NCBI GenBank assembly: GCA_028571885.1
Contig: JAPVVU010000159.1
Span: 1-7,098, forward strand
Source: Gammaproteobacteria bacterium
GTDB taxonomy: Bacteria > Pseudomonadota > Gammaproteobacteria > GRL18
DNA length: 7,098 nt
Reading direction: 5' to 3'
Positions 1-6,372 of this stretch are shown in pieces; positions within the stretch are counted from its first letter, which is position 1; the number at the start of each line of letters is the position of its first letter. A model generated the notes under the pieces. That model was not told the origin of the DNA, did no database searches, and saw only the letters and a program-made list of their open reading frames with translations. The position numbers and the translations under genes were made by a program.

Positions 1-2
1 TG

Positions 3-89
3 GACTCTTAACCAGTTGAAGACTCTTAACCAGTTGAAGACTCTTAACCAGTTGAAGACTCTTAGCCATTACTGGTTGAAGACTCTTAA
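3..89. repeat. 18-bp tandem repeat array behind the ArsR gene
   Basis: Three perfect copies of GACTCTTAACCAGTTGAA lie at 3-20, 21-38 and 39-56. A 24-bp variant with a 6-bp insertion follows at 57-80, and a 9-bp partial copy (GACTCTTAA) at 81-89 overlaps the stop codon of the regulator gene. Read on the minus strand in the regulator's frame, each full unit encodes Glu-Ser-Ser-Thr-Gly followed by TAA, so in-frame stops recur at 86, 62, 44, 26 and 8. The bases at 1-2 do not continue the repeat, so the array may end at the window edge or continue as a variant. The units abut without spacers, so this is not a CRISPR array. Its function is unknown; replication slippage from the 3' end of the gene is the simplest origin. 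Confidence 0.95.
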
Positions 90-433
90 GCAACAGTACA
101 GAAAACATCTCTCATCATACCAATCAGGCGCAATGTTCTTGCATCGCCGACACGGTAATATACTCTGTTAGCATCTTTACGTGAAGCGAGAATACCTTTA
201 TCTCTTAAGATGGCCAGATGCTGTGAAATATTGCTTTGTGAGGTACCCACCTTTTCCACAATATCCTGCACACTGATTTCTTGATCGCCAAGCGTACATA
301 AAATTTTTAAGCGTAAAGGATGAGACATTGCTTTCAATGAGCGCGAGGCTCGATCGATATCTTCATCACGTGACATTAAATCCATATTCATATCGCAACA
401 ATCCGTTTCGCTGAGGTTAAATTGGTCGCCCAT
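86..433 (-). CDS. ArsR/SmtB-family repressor, candidate persulfide sensor
   Basis: A 115-residue winged helix-turn-helix protein of the ArsR family. The family pattern is clear: KAMSHPLRLKIL (34-45) opens the core, TSQSNISQHLAILRDKGIL (64-82) is the recognition helix region, and RKDANRVYYRV (85-95) is the wing. The metal-binding ELCVCDL-type motif and the histidine/acidic ligands of helix 5 are not seen. Cysteines are at 12, 13, 46 and 112. Cys46 (in RLKILC) and Cys112 (in MRDVFC) are 66 residues apart and sit where SqrR and BigR carry their reactive pair, so sensing of reactive sulfur species is inferred. The start is supported by AGGAAAG (440-446 on the plus strand), 6 nt before ATG. It is transcribed away from gpmI. 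Its targets are not visible; ArsR repressors usually control themselves and adjacent genes, which would lie left of the window. Confidence 0.93.
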   Translation of the reverse strand: MGDQFNLSETDCCDMNMDLMSRDEDIDRASRSLKAMSHPLRLKILCTLGDQEISVQDIVEKVGTSQSNISQHLAILRDKGILASRKDANRVYYRVGDARTLRLIGMMRDVFCTVA

Positions 434-456
434 ATCTGTCTTTCCTAGAATTTCAC

Positions 457-488
457 TAATATAACAATAAAAGTATACAATAATATTA
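457..488 (-). promoter_or_regulatory. Possible promoter/operator of the ArsR-family gene
   Basis: A very AT-rich stretch 24-55 bp ahead of the regulator start. It holds a -10-like TATACT on the minus strand (plus positions 472-477) inside an imperfect inverted repeat: AATATAA at 458-464 against TAATATT at 481-487, 6 of 7 matching, 16-nt spacer. ArsR-family repressors usually bind AT-rich imperfect palindromes overlapping their own promoter. No good -35 element was found at standard spacing, so this is a suggestion only. Confidence 0.3.
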
Positions 489-625
489 AGAAAAATGAGC
501 TATTTATTTTCATTTTCTTTATTTATATTGGTTTTTTTTCGAGTTTATCAGCTAAATCTGACATTTGTCATAAAAAAACTAACTCATATCGCTTCAAAAA
601 GAGACTTTTCACAGAAAAAATCATT
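489..625. other. AT-rich intergenic DNA without a supported gene
   Basis: A 63-codon open frame (495-686, plus) starts here, but it has no ribosome binding site, its composition is what AT-rich DNA would give, and it runs across the boundary of the inserted element at 634 to stop inside its hairpin. No RNA gene, strong palindrome or convincing promoter was seen in this part. Confidence 0.6.
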
Positions 626-633
626 TATTTTTT

Positions 634-646
634 GTAACTATTCAGC
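634..646 (-). repeat. Left terminal inverted repeat of the MITE-like element
   Basis: GTAACTATTCAGC is the exact reverse complement of 864-876 and of 3934-3946. It is directly preceded by TATTTTTT (626-633). Confidence 0.8.
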
Positions 647-660
647 GTATTATCTACAAA

Positions 661-757
661 AAGCCTGTGGTTGCTTATTTTTCTGACTTTGATTGTCTGA
701 ACGAAGTGGCATTTCATAACAGAAAGCAAAGTCAGAAAAATAAGTGACCATAGGCTT
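661..757 (+). repeat. 97-nt nearly perfect hairpin inside the element
   Basis: Positions 661-691 pair with 727-757 over 31 consecutive base pairs. Twenty-eight are Watson-Crick; the other three (667/751, 672/746, 673/745) are G-U wobbles when read as plus-strand RNA. The stem continues after one mismatch and a one-base bulge (693-694/724-725, 696-699/720-723), and the apical part folds again (703-707/711-715, with a 3-nt loop). No U-tract follows on the plus strand, so it is not a standard terminator. It could be an RNA structure, a cruciform, or two nested transposon ends. Its function is unknown. Confidence 0.85.
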
Positions 758-787
758 AACACGGGTAATTAATAAATACACGCTTCT

Positions 788-832
788 AAGTTACAAAAAT
801 ATAAGGCTTTGAATTTTATATGTTTGTAACTT
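788..832. repeat. 17-bp imperfect inverted repeat with 11-nt loop
   Basis: AAGTTACAAAAATATAA (788-804) pairs with TTATATGTTTGTAACTT (816-832) with one mismatch; the loop is 805-815. The left arm and its upstream bases (778-796, ACACGCTTCTAAGTTACAA) also match the element-end motif at 3930-3948 in 15 of 19 positions, so it may be a decayed or nested copy of an element end. Confidence 0.7.
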
Positions 833-863
833 TTTGATGGTTAGCCGTTCTTCGGCTTGGTTT

Positions 864-876
864 GCTGAATAGTTAC
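864..876 (+). repeat. Right terminal inverted repeat of the MITE-like element
   Basis: GCTGAATAGTTAC is complementary to 634-646 with no mismatch and is directly followed by TATTTTTT (877-884), the same octamer that precedes the left end. Confidence 0.8.
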
Positions 877-884
877 TATTTTTT

Positions 885-1150
885 TAAACTACGAGCAAAC
901 TCAAAGAATTTCTTTGTTAGCATACTCAAAATAACTTATTATATATGACTCACTTTTAAAGTAATTGGCCAAATAGATTAATATTGGGCAGTTACCTGTA
1001 ACTCTTACTTGAAAAGATACTTTTTAACCCCATGTTTAATCAGTATATTATTTAATCATAGCGGATCAATTCCTGGCTCTCTTTCCTCTGACAGGTGCCT
1101 GGCAATGATGCAGCTAACAACTCCTTAAATTGGATTAATTTAAGCTACTT
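885..1150 (+). other. Leader region of gpmI with small palindromes
   Basis: No gene is seen. It contains three exact short palindromes: CAAAGAATTTCTTTG (902-916), TTGGCCAA (965-972) and GTTACCTGTAAC (991-1002). Any promoter for the gpmI cluster should be here. Candidates are weak: TTGAAA at 1009-1014 with TTTAAT at 1035-1040 has a 20-bp spacer, and TATATT at 1044-1049 lacks a good -35 element. CCTGGC occurs twice (1072 area and 1098 area), flanking a pyrimidine-rich stretch. No known riboswitch was recognised. Confidence 0.5.
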
Positions 1151-2719
1151 ATGTCAAAAATACCAAAACCTCTGGCACTTATTATTTTAGATGGCTGGGG
1201 CTACTCAGAAGATCCCCGTCATAATGCTATCCTTGAAGCAAATACCCCTGTTTTTGATAAATTATGGGACAGATTTCCACACACTCTGATTCAAGCATCA
1301 GGCCCGGACGTTGGTTTGCCTGCCGGACAGATGGGTAATTCCGAGGTCGGACACCTGAACATTGGCTCCGGTCGAGTTGTCTATCAGGAGTATACCCGTG
1401 TGAGCCGAGCTGTTCGTACCGGTTCTTTTTTTTCAAACTGCACATTAACAGAAGCTGTTGATAAAGCGCTTGAAAATGATTCTGCAGTACACATTATGGG
1501 TCTGCTCTCCCCTGGCGGCGTACACAGCCATGAATGTCATATTCACGCGATGACCAAACTGGCAGTCGAACGGGGAATGAAAAAAGTCTATCTGCACGCA
1601 TTTCTTGATGGTCGTGACACTGCCCCCAAAAGTGCTAAAAAATCGATTAATGACATGCAGGCTGTTTTTGATGAACTGGGCTGCGGCCGCTTTGCCTCAG
1701 TTGTGGGGCGCTATTTTGCTATGGATCGTGATCATCGCTGGGATCGCGTCAAATCATCTTATGATGCCATTGCAGAAGGTCAGGGTGTATTTACTTCACC
1801 AAGCGCATTAGAAGCACTGATTCAAGCCTACCAACGTGGTGAATCAGATGAATTTGTGCAGGCCACAAGCATTGTTCCTGAGGGCGAAGAAGCTGTTCGT
1901 ATTGAAGATGGTGACGTTATGATCTTCATGAATTATCGTTCTGATCGTGCTCGCGAGATCACCCGCCCTTTTATTGAAGAAAATTTTGAAGCATTTAAGC
2001 GTGAGCGCAACTTCAAACTGGCCGAGTTTGTTAGTTTAACGGAATATTCCTCTAAATTTAATATTCCGGTGGCATTTCCTCCAGAGCGACTCACTAATGT
2101 ATTCGGTGAATACATTTCTAACCTGGGTTTACGCCAGTTACGCATTGCTGAAACAGAAAAATATGCCCATGTGACCTTTTTCTTTAATGGCGGTATCGAA
2201 GATCCCTTCCCCTATGAAGATCGCATTCTAGTCAATTCACCTGATGTGGCAACCTATGATTTACAACCTCAGATGAATGCACCTGAACTAGCCGATAAAT
2301 TAATTGCGGCCATTGATTCTGCTCAATATGACGTCATTATTTGTAATTTTGCCAATCCCGACATGGTCGGCCATACTGGCAATGAGTCGGCTGCCATTGA
2401 GGCGATTGAAGCTCTCGATGAAATTGTTGGACAAGTCTCTCAGGCCATTCTCAAAGCGGGTGGTGAAATGCTTCTCACTGCCGATCATGGTAATGCTGAA
2501 TTGATGATGGATGAAAGTACAGGGCAGGCGCATACGGCACATACCTGTAATCCAGTGCCTTTTATTTATCTTGGACGCGATGCTGTTATGGCTGAAACAG
2601 GTGCATTATCAGACATTGCACCAACCATGCTGTATTTAATGGATCTTGAAGTTCCCGCTGAAATGAACGGCTGTTCTTTAGTCACACTCGCTGAAGATGT
2701 CGAAGCACAAAGCGAATAA
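1151..2719 (+). CDS. gpmI: 2,3-bisphosphoglycerate-independent phosphoglycerate mutase
   Basis: A 522-residue cytoplasmic enzyme that interconverts 3- and 2-phosphoglycerate in glycolysis and gluconeogenesis, using two manganese ions and a phosphoserine intermediate. All key residues are visible: Asp14 in LDGWG, the nucleophile Ser64 in GNSEVGH, Asp445/His446 in ADHGN for one metal site, and Asp404, His408 (NPDMVGH) and His464 (HTAHTCNPVPF) for the other. Substrate-binding motifs DGRD (153-156), DRDHRWDR and NYRSDRARE are present. The length is slightly above the usual 510-515. An in-frame TAA at 1136 leaves the ATG at 1151 as the first possible start, although no good ribosome binding site precedes it. 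It is the first gene of the cluster, and its last 23 bp overlap the next gene. It is divergent from the ArsR-family gene. Confidence 0.99.
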   Translation: MSKIPKPLALIILDGWGYSEDPRHNAILEANTPVFDKLWDRFPHTLIQASGPDVGLPAGQMGNSEVGHLNIGSGRVVYQEYTRVSRAVRTGSFFSNCTLTEAVDKALENDSAVHIMGLLSPGGVHSHECHIHAMTKLAVERGMKKVYLHAFLDGRDTAPKSAKKSINDMQAVFDELGCGRFASVVGRYFAMDRDHRWDRVKSSYDAIAEGQGVFTSPSALEALIQAYQRGESDEFVQATSIVPEGEEAVRIEDGDVMIFMNYRSDRAREITRPFIEENFEAFKRERNFKLAEFVSLTEYSSKFNIPVAFPPERLTNVFGEYISNLGLRQLRIAETEKYAHVTFFFNGGIEDPFPYEDRILVNSPDVATYDLQPQMNAPELADKLIAAIDSAQYDVIICNFANPDMVGHTGNESAAIEAIEALDEIVGQVSQAILKAGGEMLLTADHGNAELMMDESTGQAHTAHTCNPVPFIYLGRDAVMAETGALSDIAPTMLYLMDLEVPAEMNGCSLVTLAEDVEAQSE

Positions 2720-3863
2720 GCCACTTTTGTTTATTACCTTACTGCTCACGATGGTGAGCAGTAATGTTTTGGCATCCTCAAAAGGACAGCTGAAGCAGCA
2801 GGAATTAACGCAATTACGTCAGGATATTTCAGCACTACAAAATAAGTTAAAAAAACAGCAAACTGAAAAAACCCATTTAGAAAAAGAAGTGCAGCAGGCA
2901 GAACAGATCATTGCTGATAATGCACGCCAAATTTTTTCAACTCAACAGCAAATCAAAACCCTTAACGCCAGTCTGTCAGCACTCAATATAAAGTTATCAA
3001 AAAATAACCAAAAACTCATTACCCAACAACAGTTGTTATCGGGTCAGTTACAGGCCAGCTATGCCATCGGTCGCCAGGAATATATTAAATTATTACTCAA
3101 TCAACAAAATCCAGCCACTATCAGCCGAATAATGACCTATTATGATTATTTCAACGAAGCTCGCAGCCAGCAAATTGCTGAGGTAAACAGCCTCCTGCAA
3201 GACATCATAAATGATAAACAAACAATCAGTTTAACCACTCAAACACTGCAAGATAAGCAATATCAATTAAATCAGGAAAAACGCGCTTTGCAGGAAAAAC
3301 AAACTGAGCGAAATACTCTGGTGGCTAAATTAAATCAGGATATTATTTCCAAAGATAAAAAGCTGGCAAACTTGCTGAACGATAAAAAAAATCTGTCACA
3401 GCTGATCAATAAGCTTAAAAAAGCATTGGATGATATCCCTGCTCTGCCCACTGAAAAACCGTTCTCTAAGCAACGCGCCAAGCTTTACTGGCCCGCTAAA
3501 GGCAAGGTTAAAAAATTATATGATCATTGGCGCAGCGTCGGCAAGGTAAAATGGCAGGGCAATATCATCAAAGCCAAGGAAGGTGCACCGGTTCATACCA
3601 TATCCAATGGCAGAATTGCCTATTCCGATTGGCTCAGAGGTTATGGTCTTATCACTATTATTGACCATGGTGATGGCTATATGAGTTTATACGGGCATAA
3701 TCAAACATTGCTCAAAGAAGTGGGTGATTGGGTTGAGAATAATGAAATAATTGCTACAGTTGGTAGTAGCGGGGGCTTAAAAAGCGTGGGCTTGTATTTC
3801 GAAATTCGTCATAATGGCAAACCATCCAATCCATCCCGCTGGTGTAAAAAGCAGCGCCGTTAA
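2697..3863 (+). CDS. envC: EnvC-type murein hydrolase activator (coiled coil + degenerate LytM)
   Basis: A 388-residue predicted periplasmic protein. The start inside gpmI gives a proper signal peptide: positive n-region, hydrophobic stretch at 9-20, likely cleavage after VLA at about 26. Residues about 30-255 are Gln/Lys/Leu-rich coiled coil, and about 270-388 form a LytM (M23) domain. As in E. coli EnvC, the zinc ligands are lost: the first His/Asp motif reads WQGNIIKA (from Trp286), and the HxH motif reads GLYFEIR (365-371) with no histidine. His334 in LYGHN is kept, where I recall EnvC having Tyr. The protein should therefore activate amidases that split septal peptidoglycan (AmiA/AmiB type), not cut it. 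In E. coli, FtsEX controls EnvC through the coiled coil. It overlaps gpmI by 23 bp out of frame, suggesting translational coupling. Length is near the 419 residues of E. coli EnvC. Confidence 0.93.
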   Translation: MSKHKANKPLLFITLLLTMVSSNVLASSKGQLKQQELTQLRQDISALQNKLKKQQTEKTHLEKEVQQAEQIIADNARQIFSTQQQIKTLNASLSALNIKLSKNNQKLITQQQLLSGQLQASYAIGRQEYIKLLLNQQNPATISRIMTYYDYFNEARSQQIAEVNSLLQDIINDKQTISLTTQTLQDKQYQLNQEKRALQEKQTERNTLVAKLNQDIISKDKKLANLLNDKKNLSQLINKLKKALDDIPALPTEKPFSKQRAKLYWPAKGKVKKLYDHWRSVGKVKWQGNIIKAKEGAPVHTISNGRIAYSDWLRGYGLITIIDHGDGYMSLYGHNQTLLKEVGDWVENNEIIATVGSSGGLKSVGLYFEIRHNGKPSNPSRWCKKQRR

Positions 3864-3991
3864 CTAAACTGCCTGGATGAATAATATGATTTTAGTGTTT
3901 TTACATGATAAAGTTAATCGTTAATCTAAACACGCTGAATAGTTACAATTATTTTTATCAAATTTAGTAGTCTTTTATCCTGGAGTAATGG
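3864..3991 (+). other. envC-ctpA spacer carrying another element-end motif
   Basis: The motif GCTGAATAGTTAC recurs at 3934-3946, identical to the right end of the element at 864-876, with a longer match ACACGCTGAATAGTTACAA at 3930-3948. No facing intact partner exists here. The sequence at 3861-3872, which includes the envC stop codon, matches the opposite end in only 9 of 12 positions. Also present are a GTTAATC duplication (3913-3926) and GTGTTT/AAACAC arms (3895-3900, 3928-3933). TTTACA at 3900-3905 could be a -35 element for ctpA, but no convincing -10 follows. A clear ribosome binding site GGAG lies at 3982-3985, 6 nt before the ctpA start. Confidence 0.7.
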
Positions 3992-5365
3992 ATGAGTAAA
4001 CCACAGTATTTGTCAGTACTTTTTTTTCTATCACTTGGCCTTATCAGTACACTGCCAATAAGTACTGTCAATGCACAATCTGAAAGCATCTCTAACAACA
4101 GCAAAACAGAACCACTGCCGCTTGATATTTTAAAAGAATTTACCGATGCTTTTGGCAGTATAAAAACAGATTATGTTGAAAAAGTGGATGATAAAACCAT
4201 CCTGAAAAATGCTATCAAAGGTATGATGTCCGGCCTTGACCCTCATTCCAGCTATCTGGATGAAAAAAGCTTTAAGCACCTCAAGGAAGGCACTACAGGC
4301 GAATTTGGTGGTTTAGGCATTGAGGTGAGCATGGAAGATGGCCTGATTAAAGTCATCTCTCCAATTGATGACACACCAGCACAACGTGCCGGGATCCAGC
4401 CTGGCGATCTCATTTTTCGTATTGATGATAAATCCGTCAAGGAAATGGAGCTGGATGATGCAGTCAAGATGATGCGCGGCAAGCCAGGCACAGAAATTAA
4501 ACTAGCCATCATCCGTGAAGGCGTTGACAAGCCCATAACAGTCACCTTAAAGCGTGCAGTGATTAAAGTAAAGAGTGTTAAATTTCGTCTGCTTGAGGAG
4601 AATTTTGGCTATGTCAGAATTTCCAGCTTTCAATCCAGAACCTCAGAACAACTTAAAAAAGCGCTTAAAAGTCTGGTTAAAGAGAATAAAAAACAATCGC
4701 TGAAAGGTTTGATTCTGGATTTAAGAAACAATCCCGGGGGTGTTCTGAATGCTTCTGTTGATGTCACTGATGTATTTCTTGATAACGGCTTGATAGTCTA
4801 TACTCAGGGACGAATTAAAGACTCTGAATTGAGATTTTCTGCTTCTCGTGGTGATGCACTTAAGGGTGCACCCATCGTTGTTCTGGTCAATGTTGGTTCC
4901 GCATCTGCATCTGAGATCGTTGCAGGTGCCTTACAGGATCATCGACGGGCCATTATTATGGGTGCAAGTACTTTTGGTAAGGGTTCAGTGCAAACCATTA
5001 AACCACTCACCAGAAAAACAGCCATTAAATTAACCACTGCCCTTTATTACACGCCGTCTGGCCGCTCTATTCAGGCGGAAGGTATCGTTCCTGACATCAA
5101 ACTGGCTAATGTCAGTCTTGAAGCAAAAGAAAAAAATTTATTTTCTCAAATTAAAGAGTCCGATTTAAAAGGCCATCTTGAACATAAAAAGGGTAAGGCT
5201 TCTTCTAACAAAAGCAATAAGTCTCCCCACAATAGTAAAAAAACATCCGATAACAATTCAGGTGATGCTGAAGATGACAACGAACCCAGGGATTATGCAC
5301 TTCATGAAGCACTCAACCTGCTGAAGGGGCTTAATATTCTTGGTGCAAAAAAGACGACTAAATAA
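3992..5365 (+). CDS. ctpA: Carboxy-terminal processing protease, S41A family with PDZ domain
   Basis: A 457-residue exported serine protease that trims or degrades periplasmic proteins. Visible parts are a signal peptide (1 to about 29, cleavage after VNA), an N-terminal helical region with GLDPHSSYLD, a PDZ domain (about 104-190, GGLGIEV through PGDLIFRIDD) and the S41 catalytic core (about 195-380) with DLRNNPGG. The Ser-Lys dyad is intact: Ser305 in GSASASE and Lys330 in FGKGSVQ. The 25-residue spacing and Gln334 at Lys+4 match E. coli Prc. Residues 398-434 are a low-complexity Ser/Lys/Asn then acidic linker, followed by a conserved-looking helix ALHEALNLLKGLNIL. Pseudomonas CtpA, in the same gene neighbourhood, degrades peptidoglycan cross-link hydrolases with its partner LbcA; a similar role is inferred. 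The start follows GGAG by 6 nt. An out-of-frame ATG at 3988 stops after three codons. Confidence 0.97.
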   Translation: MSKPQYLSVLFFLSLGLISTLPISTVNAQSESISNNSKTEPLPLDILKEFTDAFGSIKTDYVEKVDDKTILKNAIKGMMSGLDPHSSYLDEKSFKHLKEGTTGEFGGLGIEVSMEDGLIKVISPIDDTPAQRAGIQPGDLIFRIDDKSVKEMELDDAVKMMRGKPGTEIKLAIIREGVDKPITVTLKRAVIKVKSVKFRLLEENFGYVRISSFQSRTSEQLKKALKSLVKENKKQSLKGLILDLRNNPGGVLNASVDVTDVFLDNGLIVYTQGRIKDSELRFSASRGDALKGAPIVVLVNVGSASASEIVAGALQDHRRAIIMGASTFGKGSVQTIKPLTRKTAIKLTTALYYTPSGRSIQAEGIVPDIKLANVSLEAKEKNLFSQIKESDLKGHLEHKKGKASSNKSNKSPHNSKKTSDNNSGDAEDDNEPRDYALHEALNLLKGLNILGAKKTTK

Positions 5366-5367
5366 AC

Positions 5368-6372
5368 ATGTTGAATATAATGCCTACACTATTTACTACC
5401 GCTACCATGATGATTCGTCAGAAGCAAAATGTCGCTACATTAGAAAAATCATTTTTTCTGGCAATTCTCCTGATCCTGTCTTTATTCTCGGGCTCAACAA
5501 GCTGGGCCGGCTATAAACAGTCCACGACAGAAACCTCTTCTAAGGCTTATGTGGCAATTATCATCGATGATCTGGGTTATAAATTAAAGCAGGATCAGCG
5601 GGCTGTAAATTTACCCGGTCAAGTTACTTTTGCTTTTTTACCGCATACACCTCACCTGAAAGCACTCACTGAAACTGCCCATGCGAAAGGCCGTGACATC
5701 ATGTTACACCTGCCCATGCAGGCAACAATGGATACACTCTATCTTGGTCCTGGCGCACTCCTCAATGGCATGACAGAAGATGAATTCAAGCAGTCTGTCA
5801 TTAAAAGCATCCGTTCCATACCTCATATCAAAGGTATTAATAACCATATGGGCAGCTTAATTACCAGCCAGCAAGATTCAATGAAATGGCTAATGGATGA
5901 AATCGCTCAAACTGATCTCTATTTTGTTGACAGTCGCACCACAGCAAAAACACTGGCAGAACAAACGGCCTCCCAATACCAGATAAAAAATACTCGGCGC
6001 AATGTTTTTTTAGATCATGAACTCAATCGCCCTGCGATTGAATTTCAGTTTAATCGCCTGATCAATCTGGCAAAAAAAAATGGTTCGGCTGTTGCAATCG
6101 GTCATCCCTTTAAAGAAACACTGGAGGTCCTTGAAGAAAAAATTCCACAGCTCAAGGCGGCAGGTATCCAGTTAATCTCTGTATCCGAACTCATTCATCA
6201 ACAAAATCTGATGCGAACGATTGCCCAGCAGAAGACTCAAAAAAACAAATGGCAAAACACACCATCATTTACTCAGGCTCTTTCACATACTGTTCCTCAA
6301 AAAAAACTTAATAAAAGGCAACAATCATGGCAAACGTCCTTATCCCCATCGCCGAAGGCTGTGAAGAACTAG
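5368..6372 (+). CDS. yibQ: Divergent polysaccharide deacetylase family protein (YibQ-type)
   Basis: A 334-residue predicted exported protein of the divergent polysaccharide deacetylase family (DUF610, PF04748). Motifs in order are AIIIDDLGY (63-71), LHLPMQA, NNHMGS (158-163), DSRT (188-191), FLDH (214-217) and AIGHP (243-247). These supply the Asp and His residues expected of a metal-dependent NodB-like fold. The natural substrate of the family is not known to me. The hydrophobic segment KSFFLAILLILSLF ends in a likely signal cleavage after SWA (about residue 47). From the first ATG the n-region is unusually long (about 27 residues), so Met14 or Met15 (5407, 5410) may be the true start; no start has a clear ribosome binding site. 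The gene begins 2 bp after ctpA, so coupling is likely. A Gln/Lys-rich, probably disordered tail (from about 290) overlaps the next gene by 46 bp. Confidence 0.92.
   Translation: MLNIMPTLFTTATMMIRQKQNVATLEKSFFLAILLILSLFSGSTSWAGYKQSTTETSSKAYVAIIIDDLGYKLKQDQRAVNLPGQVTFAFLPHTPHLKALTETAHAKGRDIMLHLPMQATMDTLYLGPGALLNGMTEDEFKQSVIKSIRSIPHIKGINNHMGSLITSQQDSMKWLMDEIAQTDLYFVDSRTTAKTLAEQTASQYQIKNTRRNVFLDHELNRPAIEFQFNRLINLAKKNGSAVAIGHPFKETLEVLEEKIPQLKAAGIQLISVSELIHQQNLMRTIAQQKTQKNKWQNTPSFTQALSHTVPQKKLNKRQQSWQTSLSPSPKAVKN

Larger units (their letters stand above)
626..884. mobile_element. MITE-like element (634-876) with 8-bp target duplications
   Basis: The 243-bp body at 634-876 is bounded by perfect 13-bp inverted repeats: GTAACTATTCAGC at 634-646 and GCTGAATAGTTAC at 864-876. 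Immediately outside both ends is the same 8-bp sequence TATTTTTT (626-633 and 877-884), as expected for a target-site duplication. The inverted repeat stops exactly where the direct repeat begins. There is no transposase frame, so it would have to be mobilised in trans. From family knowledge, IS66-type elements have ends starting GTAA and make 8-bp duplications, which fits. Inside are a 97-nt hairpin (661-757), a 17-bp imperfect stem (788-832) and a small GC stem AGCCG/CGGCT (843-857). Caveat: the direct repeat is low-complexity and the flanks are AT-rich, so chance is not excluded. Confidence 0.65.

Noticed and set aside
3..89. CRISPR array
   Set aside because: The 18-bp units abut with no spacers, and the repeat is tied to the end of a gene.
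86..433. Arsenic or zinc/cadmium-sensing ArsR/SmtB protein
   Set aside because: The ELCVC-type helix-3 cysteines and the helix-5 His/Asp/Glu ligands of those sensors are not present.
495..686. 63-codon plus-strand open frame between the regulator and gpmI
   Set aside because: It has no ribosome binding site, its composition is that of translated AT-rich DNA, it matches no family I recognise, and it crosses the left boundary of the inserted element to stop inside its hairpin.
661..757. Rho-independent terminator for a rightward transcript
   Set aside because: The stem is far too long and AT-rich for a typical terminator, and no U-tract follows the right arm on the plus strand.
1009..1040. 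Sigma-70 promoter for gpmI (TTGAAA ... TTTAAT)
   Set aside because: The 20-bp spacer is outside the normal 16-18 range, so it is noted only as a weak candidate.
1227..2542. Several 60-97 codon open frames on either strand inside gpmI and the other large genes
   Set aside because: They are other-frame shadows of genes with strong family matches and have no independent support.
3860..3946. A second, complete copy of the MITE-like element starting at the envC stop codon
   Set aside because: The proposed left end (TAACTAAACTGC at 3861-3872) matches in only 9 of 12 positions, and the flanking octamers differ, so there is no target duplication.
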